From Pedobacter sp. WC2423 (lineage in GTDB: Bacteria; Bacteroidota; Bacteroidia; Sphingobacteriales; Sphingobacteriaceae), in NCBI RefSeq assembly GCF_040822065.1, contig NZ_CP162005.1, positions 4,960,001 through 5,024,000 on the forward strand: a stretch of 64,000 nucleotides of DNA, read 5' to 3'. Every line of letters starts with the position of its first letter. The first letter of the stretch is position 1. The notes beneath the pieces are model-generated. The model was not told where the DNA came from. It ran no database searches and saw only the letters and a program-made list of their open reading frames with translations. Made by a program: the position numbers and the translations under genes. Of this stretch, positions 51,078 through 58,597 are shown piece by piece.

Positions 51078-51680
51078 ATGTACCAGGTCTTATGGCCTGG
51101 TGCCTTTCTATTTCTATTCTTACTGCTGATCATCTCTGGTGCATTTGCTCAGGAGGCCAAAGCAATCAAAGAGTTACAAAAAGATGAAATCGGGAAATAC
51201 ATCCATTATGAAGTCGTGACCCAGCTTCCTGTATCTGCGGATTCTCTGGCTTTCAGGGCGAAAGCATTCTTTAAGCTGAAAAAGATGGACCCTTTTGCGG
51301 TTGACAGTACAGCATTGGAACAGCGTGGTAAATTCGTGATTAATAAAACTGCGTATGTATTGTCGCATCCCAGCGGAGAGATATTGTATAATTTCAGATT
51401 TGAAATTAAAGGCGAGCGGTATAGATTCTGGCTCACGGATTTCTTATTTATTCCTTATCAAAGGGATCGCTATGGTAATTTTGTTCCTGCAACGGTAAAA
51501 GGGATTCCACTGGAGAAAAGCCCGGGTAAGTTAAATGCGGGAGAGTGGTCTGCCTTTGTGAGTGAGGCAGGAAGACAATCGTCTGCCCTTGCTGCCGAGT
51601 TCAAAGCATATCTGTCTGAAGCGCAACAAGCCAAACCACTTCATCAAACCGGTCGTTTGATTTCTACTAAAAGCTGGTAG
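51078..51680 (+). CDS. Exported protein of unknown function, DUF4468-like
   Basis: 200 residues from the ATG at 51078, which gives a clean signal peptide (cleavage after GAFAQ). An ATG at 51048 overlapping the porin stop would add ten polar residues. The mature part alternates strands and helices and includes YNFRFEIKGERYRFWLTDF, reminiscent of DUF4468 proteins with a TBP-like fold. No catalytic motif. It lies directly after the porin gene and is probably cotranscribed. Confidence 0.7.
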   Translation: MYQVLWPGAFLFLFLLLIISGAFAQEAKAIKELQKDEIGKYIHYEVVTQLPVSADSLAFRAKAFFKLKKMDPFAVDSTALEQRGKFVINKTAYVLSHPSGEILYNFRFEIKGERYRFWLTDFLFIPYQRDRYGNFVPATVKGIPLEKSPGKLNAGEWSAFVSEAGRQSSALAAEFKAYLSEAQQAKPLHQTGRLISTKSW

Positions 51681-51690
51681 GCCTGTTTGC

Positions 51691-52164
51691 TTAATGAACC
51701 ATTTTATCTGCACAGGTTGAGCTGGCAAAAGCCTCTGGTTTAGCTTTGAAAATAAACCCCATGCTCAGGATATATCCCATGGCCTCGTTCAATGCTTTGT
51801 TAGACTTGAACATAGGATTGGTATTAATATCTGCATGTACTTCAAGATCCACGTCATACAAGTCCAGCAGATCACAGACTGCATAAGCAGTTTCTATGGA
51901 TTTTTGTACTTCAATGAGCATTCTTTCTTTAATACTCATTTGTTGCGTGGTCTTTTCCTGATGGATGTACATGAAACCTCCATGTTGTTCTCTTAGCAGA
52001 ACAATCACTGTAGCAAAATCAGTGTAAGCACCTTTAACCTGCGAATCTGTACCCACGCATACTTTAAGATGATAGCCTTTTTCGGTTTCTCTGATGATAG
52101 CTTTTTCTACTTCTTCTAAAATTGGCAAGTGGATCACTTCGCCGTTGAATTTTTTCCAGGTCAT
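51691..52164 (-). CDS. YkuK family (DUF458) RNase H-like protein
   Basis: 157 residues. The CVGTDSQVKG segment (about 36-45), TDFATVIVLLRE and the late DIEVHADIN-like strand match the YkuK/DUF458 family, whose fold resembles RNase H with acidic residues placed as in nucleases. Role unknown. It converges with 51078-51680, stops 11 bp apart. Confidence 0.88.
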   Translation of the reverse strand: MTWKKFNGEVIHLPILEEVEKAIIRETEKGYHLKVCVGTDSQVKGAYTDFATVIVLLREQHGGFMYIHQEKTTQQMSIKERMLIEVQKSIETAYAVCDLLDLYDVDLEVHADINTNPMFKSNKALNEAMGYILSMGFIFKAKPEAFASSTCADKMVH

Positions 52165-52370
52165 ACGTTATTGGTGTTAAAGAACAACCCGTATTCAGGT
52201 TTCCTAAAATTAAGGTGATTATGTTAAAGATACATTAATTATTTATTGTTTATTTGCTAACAATCAGATAGTTGTCAACAGGTTGGATGTTGAAAAGTTA
52301 ACTTGTGTAATTTCTTTAATACATAAAAATTAAAACAATATGTAAGGAATCATGTTAATCAGGCTATAAC

Positions 52371-54548
52371 ATGGTGAATAAAACAATTATAGTTTCAAAT
52401 AGATTACCCGTTAAAATAGTAGAAGAAAATGGGGAGTATCTCCTTAGTCCAAGTGAAGGAGGTTTAGCTACCGGTTTAGGATCGGTTTATAAAAAAGGGA
52501 ATAATGTATGGGTAGGATGGCCTGGAATTGATGTTCCTGAAGAACGGCAGCAGGAAGTTACTGAAAAGCTCGCTGAACTCAATCTGATCCCCGTATTTTT
52601 AACTCCTGATGAAATCAACCTTTATTACGAAGGATTTTCCAACGAAGTTTTATGGCCCGTATTTCACTATATGGTTACCTATGCACATTTTGAACAAACC
52701 TATTGGGATTTCTATCAAAGTGTAAATGATAAGTTTAAAGCAGTAGTTACTGCACATCTGAATGAAGATGATACAGTCTGGATACATGATTACCAGCTTT
52801 TATTGCTTCCTCAATTGATAAGAGACGCACAGCCTCATGTCATCATTGGTTTTTTCCAGCATATTCCTTTTCCTTCGTATGAAATGTTTCGCCTGATTCC
52901 ATGGCGGGAAGAATTGATTGGCGGAATGTTTGGCGCAGATTTGCTTGGTTTCCACACTTTTGACGACGTCAGACATTTTCTAAGTGCAGCTTCACGTTTA
53001 TCCTCAGCAAAAGTATCAAATAATGTAGTCACCTTTAAAGACAGGCAGATTGTAGTAGAAGCTTTTCCGATGGGAATTGATGCGGATAAATTTGAGAAGC
53101 TGACTGATGATCCGCTGGTTGCTGAACATGTGCTTTCTCTCAAAGAGACGATGCAGGAATGCAAAATTATCTTAACCATTGACAGGCTGGATTACAGCAA
53201 GGGAATATTACAGCGTTTACAGGCTTATGAATTGCTGCTGGAAACTCATCCTGAATATATAGGGCAATTATCATTGTATATGATAGTTGTGCCATCCAGG
53301 GATACAGTTGCGCAATACAGAGAATTAAAAGATCAGATTGATCAGCTCGTAGGAAATATCAATGCGCATTTCAGAACTTTAAATTGGTTACCGGTACATT
53401 ATTTTTACCGTTCTTTTCCTGTAGAATTTTTATCTGCACTCTATTACACAGCAGATATTTGTTTGGTAACCCCGATGCGCGACGGAATGAACCTGGTCAG
53501 CAAAGAATATATAGCCAGCAGGGTAGAAAATACCGGGGTACTTATTTTAAGTGAGATGGCCGGGGCTTCTAAAGAACTAAATGATGCGCTGATTGTAAAC
53601 CCTAATAATATTGGGGATGTAATGCGGGCTATTGTTAAAGCGATCAATATGCCTGTTACGGAGCAGCGGACAAGAATGTCTGTGATGAGAGGCATTGTAA
53701 AGAAATTTGATATACACCTTTGGGTCAAGAATTTTATGGATAAGTTAGCTGAAGTTAAACAGATGCAAGAGTCATTGTTAACTAAACATGCGGTAAAAGC
53801 AATACGGGAACAGATAGCGGAGGCTTATTCGATAGCTCAGGACCGGTTTATTTTTCTGGATTATGACGGAACTCTTGTTGGTTTTAACGGAGATATTGAT
53901 AAAGCTTCGCCCGATAAAGAATTATATGATATACTGGAACAATTGTCTGCTGATCCGGCAAATCAGGTAGTCATCGTCAGCGGACGCAGACATCAGACAC
54001 TGGAACAGTGGTTTGGACATTTGAAATTGGGTTTAATTGCTGAACATGGCGCATGGCAAAAACACCAGCAGCAGGAATGGAAGTCTTTGCCATTGCTGAC
54101 TGACCGCTGGAAACAGGAAATAAGTACCGTGCTGGATACTTATACAGACCGTACTCCGGGTTCTTTCATTGAAGAAAAGAGTTATTCACTGGTTTGGCAT
54201 TACCGTAAAGTAGAAGAAGGCTTAGGAGAGCTCAGGGCGAACGAGATCATTAACCATCTGGGTGCAACAGTTGCCGATAAAGGCTTGCAGATGATGCCAG
54301 GTAATAAAGTGATCGAGTTTAAAAATGTAGAAGTGAATAAAGGGAAAGCTACTTTAGCCTGGTTGTATGGTAGTCATCCTGATTTTATTATTGCACTGGG
54401 CGATGACCATACAGATGAAGATATTTTCAAAGCGCTGAAGCCAGAAGATTATACGATTAAAGTAGGAAGCAATATTTCAGCAGCAAGATATTACTTAAGA
54501 GATTTTGTGGAAGTACGTGAGTTCCTGAAAACATTGGCAGCAAACTAA
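52371..54548 (+). CDS. otsAB: Bifunctional trehalose-6-phosphate synthase/phosphatase
   Basis: 725 residues. The N-terminal GT20 synthase domain (1 to about 470) has VSNRLPVKI, the GGLATGLGSV loop, HDYQLLLLPQ, the RLDYSKGI motif and TPMRDGMNLVSKEY. The C-terminal HAD phosphatase (about 490-725) has Asp497 and Asp499 in DYDGT, and GDDHTDEDIF near the end. Makes trehalose from UDP-glucose and glucose 6-phosphate in one chain. All key motifs of both halves appear intact. It converges with a GH15 gene that may break trehalose down. Confidence 0.96.
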   Translation: MVNKTIIVSNRLPVKIVEENGEYLLSPSEGGLATGLGSVYKKGNNVWVGWPGIDVPEERQQEVTEKLAELNLIPVFLTPDEINLYYEGFSNEVLWPVFHYMVTYAHFEQTYWDFYQSVNDKFKAVVTAHLNEDDTVWIHDYQLLLLPQLIRDAQPHVIIGFFQHIPFPSYEMFRLIPWREELIGGMFGADLLGFHTFDDVRHFLSAASRLSSAKVSNNVVTFKDRQIVVEAFPMGIDADKFEKLTDDPLVAEHVLSLKETMQECKIILTIDRLDYSKGILQRLQAYELLLETHPEYIGQLSLYMIVVPSRDTVAQYRELKDQIDQLVGNINAHFRTLNWLPVHYFYRSFPVEFLSALYYTADICLVTPMRDGMNLVSKEYIASRVENTGVLILSEMAGASKELNDALIVNPNNIGDVMRAIVKAINMPVTEQRTRMSVMRGIVKKFDIHLWVKNFMDKLAEVKQMQESLLTKHAVKAIREQIAEAYSIAQDRFIFLDYDGTLVGFNGDIDKASPDKELYDILEQLSADPANQVVIVSGRRHQTLEQWFGHLKLGLIAEHGAWQKHQQQEWKSLPLLTDRWKQEISTVLDTYTDRTPGSFIEEKSYSLVWHYRKVEEGLGELRANEIINHLGATVADKGLQMMPGNKVIEFKNVEVNKGKATLAWLYGSHPDFIIALGDDHTDEDIFKALKPEDYTIKVGSNISAARYYLRDFVEVREFLKTLAAN

Positions 54549-54571
54549 CGAACTCCCTCAAAATATATAAG

Positions 54572-54602
54572 CAAGCCCGTTTTCTATAAGAAAGCGGGCT
54601 TG
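54572..54602. terminator. Terminator between otsAB and the GH15 gene
   Basis: A stem of about 13 bp (CAAGCCCG... with ...CGGGCTTG, one G-T pair) that overlaps the last codons of the GH15 gene on the minus strand. Confidence 0.8.
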
Positions 54603-56365
54603 TCGAGTTTAATAGCGATTCTGTGTGCGGCATTCATCAGGCCTACGTGGCTGTAAGCCTGCGGGAAATTACCCCATTGACTGCCATCATTTTCATCTAC
54701 ATCCTCTGCGAAAAGATCAAGATGATTGCCATAACCGATCAGTAATTCAAATTCCCGGACTGCATCATCTAATCTGCCGACTATCGCCAGCGCTTCCACA
54801 TACCAGAAAGCACAGATCAGGAAGGTCGTTTTTGGTTTGCCAAAATCATCCGTATGACGGTAACGGTAAAACAGACCATTTGCCCCTTTAAGTTCCTGTT
54901 CCAAAGCAATCAGGTGATCTTTTGCACGCTGTGAACTGGGGTCGAGATAATTCATCAGGATCAGCTGTAAAGTACTTGCGTCTAAATGCGCACTGCCTAC
55001 AGCATGGTTATATACTTTTCTTTCCGGATCGTAACAAGCTTCTATATGTGCCGCTGCACGGTCAATCAGTAAACTTGCGCGTTCTTCGAATTCTTTGTTG
55101 CCAATAGTCTTCGCCATTTTTAAAGCTGCACTTGCACCTGCCCACTGAAATAAATTTGTATAACAGTGCATATTGGCGAGGTTCCGGAATTCCCAGATTC
55201 CAGCATCTTTTTCATCAATGGTACTTTCAATCTTGGTCAGTAAATAATCAAGCCAGATTGCAGAATCCTTACGTTCATTAAAAACAAACCTGTTATCAGT
55301 ATACAAAGGCAGCATTGAAATCAATACTTGCCCATAGATGTCATTTTGAATATGTTCATAAGCCTGATTCCCTACACGCACTGGCTGATTGCCCATATAG
55401 CCTTTCAGATTAGTCAGGATACGTTCTGTAAGCACACGTTCACCGGCAATACCAAAAAGTGGCTGATAGCGCTTGTCATTTCTGAAGGAAATATCTGTGA
55501 TGTAGTTGAAATAGCGCTCCATTTCTTCAAAATGACCAATGTGGTTCAGCGCGGTAATTACGTAATAGGTATCTCTCATCCAACAGTACCTGTAATCCCA
55601 GTTACGGGTACTTCCTGGGGATTCCGGTAAACTGGTTGTGCTGGCTGCAATGATCGCTCCTGTGTCTTCGTATTGATGAATTTTAAGGACAAGAGCGGAG
55701 CGGATAACCAATGACTGATGAAAGCCCGCTATAGTAGAGTGTTTAATCCAGGTGCGCCAGTATTTTTGGGTTTCGGTCAAAAATCTTTCTGCTGTACTTT
55801 CAATCGGAGCATCTAAATCATGCCCGTAGGTCAGGATCAGGTATTTGGTATCATTAAGTGCAAAATACTTTTCGTCTTCAATATAAGAAAGTGAAATGTT
55901 AGTGCTGAGCTGCATATCGTTTTCAGCTCCGGTAAACTGGATGTGATTGCTGCCCCTTGAACCTTGTTGTTTTCCTTCCCCATAATTAAAAACGGGGTCA
56001 CAAACTACTTTAATCCTTGGATTCCCTTCCAGCGGTTCAATTTTACGGATTAACATTAACGGTTTGTAAAAACGCTCGTGCTGATAAAATCTGGGTGCAA
56101 AATCAGTGATCCGGTAAGAACCTTCTTCGCTGGTAATGGTTGTACTTAAAATATTCGTGTTTTCAACATAATGCTGATCTGAAGTATATTCCCCTTCAGG
56201 TAAAATAGAGAATTCTCCGCCTTGTTCTTTGTCGAGCAGTCCGCCGAAAACAAATGAACTGTCAAATCTTGGCCAGCATAACCAATCAATATTAGTGTTT
56301 TTGTTGATGTGCGCTAAAAAGGCACAGTTTCCAATTATTCCTGTTTGATAGGTGTGTCTGTCCAT
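54584..56365 (-). CDS. Glycoside hydrolase family 15 (glucoamylase/trehalase-like)
   Basis: 593 residues, no signal peptide, so cytoplasmic. An N-terminal beta-sandwich domain (about 1-220) opens with IGNCAFLAHINKNTNIDWLCWPRFDS. The (alpha/alpha)6 barrel carries WDYRYCWMRDTYY (about 265-277) and a C-terminal ANGLFYRY...FLICAFWYVEALAIVGR segment, all typical of the bacterial GH15 group that includes trehalases. Placement opposite otsAB supports trehalose as substrate; glucoamylase activity is the alternative. Confidence 0.92.
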   Translation of the reverse strand: MDRHTYQTGIIGNCAFLAHINKNTNIDWLCWPRFDSSFVFGGLLDKEQGGEFSILPEGEYTSDQHYVENTNILSTTITSEEGSYRITDFAPRFYQHERFYKPLMLIRKIEPLEGNPRIKVVCDPVFNYGEGKQQGSRGSNHIQFTGAENDMQLSTNISLSYIEDEKYFALNDTKYLILTYGHDLDAPIESTAERFLTETQKYWRTWIKHSTIAGFHQSLVIRSALVLKIHQYEDTGAIIAASTTSLPESPGSTRNWDYRYCWMRDTYYVITALNHIGHFEEMERYFNYITDISFRNDKRYQPLFGIAGERVLTERILTNLKGYMGNQPVRVGNQAYEHIQNDIYGQVLISMLPLYTDNRFVFNERKDSAIWLDYLLTKIESTIDEKDAGIWEFRNLANMHCYTNLFQWAGASAALKMAKTIGNKEFEERASLLIDRAAAHIEACYDPERKVYNHAVGSAHLDASTLQLILMNYLDPSSQRAKDHLIALEQELKGANGLFYRYRHTDDFGKPKTTFLICAFWYVEALAIVGRLDDAVREFELLIGYGNHLDLFAEDVDENDGSQWGNFPQAYSHVGLMNAAHRIAIKLDKPAFL

Positions 56366-56592
56366 TAAATGTGATTTCTGATGTATTTACTAGTATATTA
56401 TTTAGTAGAAACAAACTATCGGGCTATTTGTTGGCATAAAGAATATTATGGGACATTTTACCTTATTTTTAATGTATAAAGGATACATCTCCTGCTTATT
56501 TTTTATTACATTTATGCTAACAACGGTGATACTATAGTACAGTCGCTGTGCGTTAAATCAATTAACTGAGCCCTCACTTAAAGCTATTAAAG

Positions 56593-56811
56593 ATGAAAAC
56601 AGAACTGATGAATGAATTCTTCTTACTTCAACAAAGCAGGTCTAATGCTAAATATCTTGATATTCTGGAGGAAAAAATCTATTCCCCAATTCAGCAGGCA
56701 AATCATAAAGTAACCTCCTGGATGACCAAGAGAGGTACCATGTTGATGAAACTAGAAAAGAATGCGCAGCTGCGGATGAGCAAAATCAGGAAAAAGTTCC
56801 TGAAATATTAG
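56593..56811 (+). CDS. Hypothetical small basic protein
   Basis: 72 residues, helical and strongly basic in the second half (KITSWMTKRG, then MSKIRKKFLK). No recognised family and no signal peptide. The ATG at 56593 follows a purine stretch (AAAG). It may be a small nucleic-acid-binding protein or chance; the uninterrupted frame and Pedobacter-like codon use favour a gene. Confidence 0.5.
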   Translation: MKTELMNEFFLLQQSRSNAKYLDILEEKIYSPIQQANHKVTSWMTKRGTMLMKLEKNAQLRMSKIRKKFLKY

Positions 56812-56870
56812 AAAAGCCTGAACAGTTTCTTAGTCAATTGCCTTTTGCGCTAATCTTAGCTTAATTCCCT

Positions 56871-56878
56871 TATCTTTG
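56871..56878 (+). promoter_or_regulatory. -7 promoter element (TATCTTTG) for the helicase gene
   Basis: Exact TAnnTTTG match only four bases before the ATG at 56883. TTTG at 56844-56847 may be the -33 element, at a rather long 23-bp spacing. If used, the mRNA would be leaderless. Confidence 0.5.
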
Positions 56879-56882
56879 CGGC

Positions 56883-58190
56883 ATGATGGTAGAAAAGGTA
56901 TTGGGTAATTTAAAAATCGATTCTTTAAATGAAATGCAGCATGCAGCAATTGCCGCTACAGCTAAAGGAAAGGATGTGGTTTTACTTGCACCAACAGGTT
57001 CTGGTAAAACGCTTGGCTTCTTATTGCCAGTTTTAAAAAATTTAGATGCAGCTACAAAAGGGGTACAAGCGTTGATACTGGTTCCTTCAAGGGAGCTTGC
57101 TTTACAAATTGAGCAGGTATTTAAACAAATGGGTACTGGTTTTAAAGTGAACTGCTGTTATGGCGGTCACCCTGTGAAAACAGAAAGAAACAACTTTGAG
57201 CAGCCTCCTGCGGTATTGATTGGTACGCCCGGAAGGATTGCTTATCACCTTAGAAAAGAAAACTTTGATGAATCATCTATAACCACTTTGGTACTGGATG
57301 AGTTTGATAAAGCCCTTGAATTTGGGTTCCAGGAAGATATGGCCTATATTATTGGCAACATGCGTTCCTTAAAACAACGTATGCTTACTTCTGCAACACA
57401 AATGGAGGTAATTCCTGATTTTACAGGACTTAAGTCTGCTGTAGAAATCAACTTCCTGAAGGATGTAAAGGTTGCACCGGATTTGAAACTGAAAAAGGTA
57501 ATGACTACCGCAGAAGATAAACTGGACACGTTATTTGAACTGATCTGTAAAATAGGCAATAAAACTACCTTGCTTTTTTGTAACCACAGAGAAACAGTAG
57601 ACCGGATCAGTGACCTGCTGATTGATAAAGATCTTGCGCATGATATTTTTCATGGCGGGATGGAGCAGGATGAAAGAGAGCGTGCTTTACTGAAATTCAG
57701 AAATGGAAGTATTAAAATATTAATTACCACAGATCTGGCTTCACGCGGTTTGGATATTCCGGAAGTAGAATATATTATTCATTATCAATTACCCTATACA
57801 GAAGATGCTTTTTTGCATAGAAATGGCCGTACAGCCCGTATGAATGCGAAAGGAACTGCTTACCTGATGATGACTGAGGAAGATAAATATCCTTTTCTGA
57901 AAGGTGATATAGAAATTGAGAAGTTAAAAGGTAATTATCAATTACCAAAAGATAGTCAGTGGCAAACTTTATACATAGCTGCGGGTAAAAAAGATAAGGT
58001 CAACAAAATTGATATCGTAGGCTTACTACTTAAAAAAGGCGGATTAGAAAAGGACGATGTCGGATTGATCGAAGTTAAAGACCAGAGTTCATATGTTGCT
58101 GTAAAACGCAGTATGGTCAATAAGGTGCTGTCAGCGCTGGCTAATGAGAAAATAAAAAATAAGAAAGTGAAGATAGAAGTAGCGATGTAA
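56883..58190 (+). CDS. DEAD-box-type RNA helicase with DEFD motif
   Basis: 435 residues, superfamily 2 RNA helicase. Q-motif region at the start, motif I APTGSGKT (36-43), Ia PSRELALQ, II DEFD (139-142) instead of DEAD, III SAT, and VI HRNGRTAR. The C-terminal ~80 residues form an RNA-binding-like tail ending KKVKIEVAM. Likely ribosome assembly or RNA turnover. The half-size DUF1456 gene starts 2 bp after its stop, so the two are cotranscribed. Confidence 0.93.
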   Translation: MMVEKVLGNLKIDSLNEMQHAAIAATAKGKDVVLLAPTGSGKTLGFLLPVLKNLDAATKGVQALILVPSRELALQIEQVFKQMGTGFKVNCCYGGHPVKTERNNFEQPPAVLIGTPGRIAYHLRKENFDESSITTLVLDEFDKALEFGFQEDMAYIIGNMRSLKQRMLTSATQMEVIPDFTGLKSAVEINFLKDVKVAPDLKLKKVMTTAEDKLDTLFELICKIGNKTTLLFCNHRETVDRISDLLIDKDLAHDIFHGGMEQDERERALLKFRNGSIKILITTDLASRGLDIPEVEYIIHYQLPYTEDAFLHRNGRTARMNAKGTAYLMMTEEDKYPFLKGDIEIEKLKGNYQLPKDSQWQTLYIAAGKKDKVNKIDIVGLLLKKGGLEKDDVGLIEVKDQSSYVAVKRSMVNKVLSALANEKIKNKKVKIEVAM

Positions 58191-58192
58191 TT

Positions 58193-58441
58193 ATGAGTAA
58201 CAATGACATTTTAAAGAAACTCCGCGTAGCGCTGGAGCTGAATAATGAAGATATTATTAAAATCCTTGAGCTGGTAAATTTTAAAGTAACAAAAAGTGAA
58301 CTGGGGTCGTTCTTCAGAAGTGAAGACCATCCGAACTTTAAACCATGCGGTGATCAGATCCTGCGTAATTTCCTCAATGGATTAGTCATTTTTAAAAGAG
58401 GCCCGAGAGTGGAGAAATCAACTCCGCCAACTATTGATTAA
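58193..58441 (+). CDS. DUF1456 (YehS-like) protein, half-length
   Basis: 82 residues. The sequence NDILKKLRVALELNNEDIIKILEL...FFRSEDHPNFKPCGDQILRNFLNGL matches one DUF1456 repeat. E. coli YehS has two in about 156 residues, and this protein resembles the second. It is complete (own start and stop, tight to the helicase gene), so it is a natural single-repeat form and not a truncation. Function unknown. Confidence 0.9.
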   Translation: MSNNDILKKLRVALELNNEDIIKILELVNFKVTKSELGSFFRSEDHPNFKPCGDQILRNFLNGLVIFKRGPRVEKSTPPTID

Positions 58442-58523
58442 CTTGCTTTAATTGTGAAATTTCAGGACTTGTTCTGTAATATTTTGAAATAAAGTTAATT
58501 TACTGGCACAAACTGCTATACTT

Positions 58524-58554
58524 GTGAAAAGAAGGCTTAATACTGCCTTCTCAC
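58524..58554 (+). other. Hairpin in the leader of the receptor-like gene
   Basis: GAAGGC at 58531-58536 pairs with GCCTTC at 58545-58550, extended by GTGA/TCAC across a bulge. There is no T tract, so it may be a leader structure of the next gene rather than a terminator. Confidence 0.3.
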
Positions 58555-58597
58555 AAGGATCGCGTTTTTGAATATGTCCTATTGGATTGCATAACGA

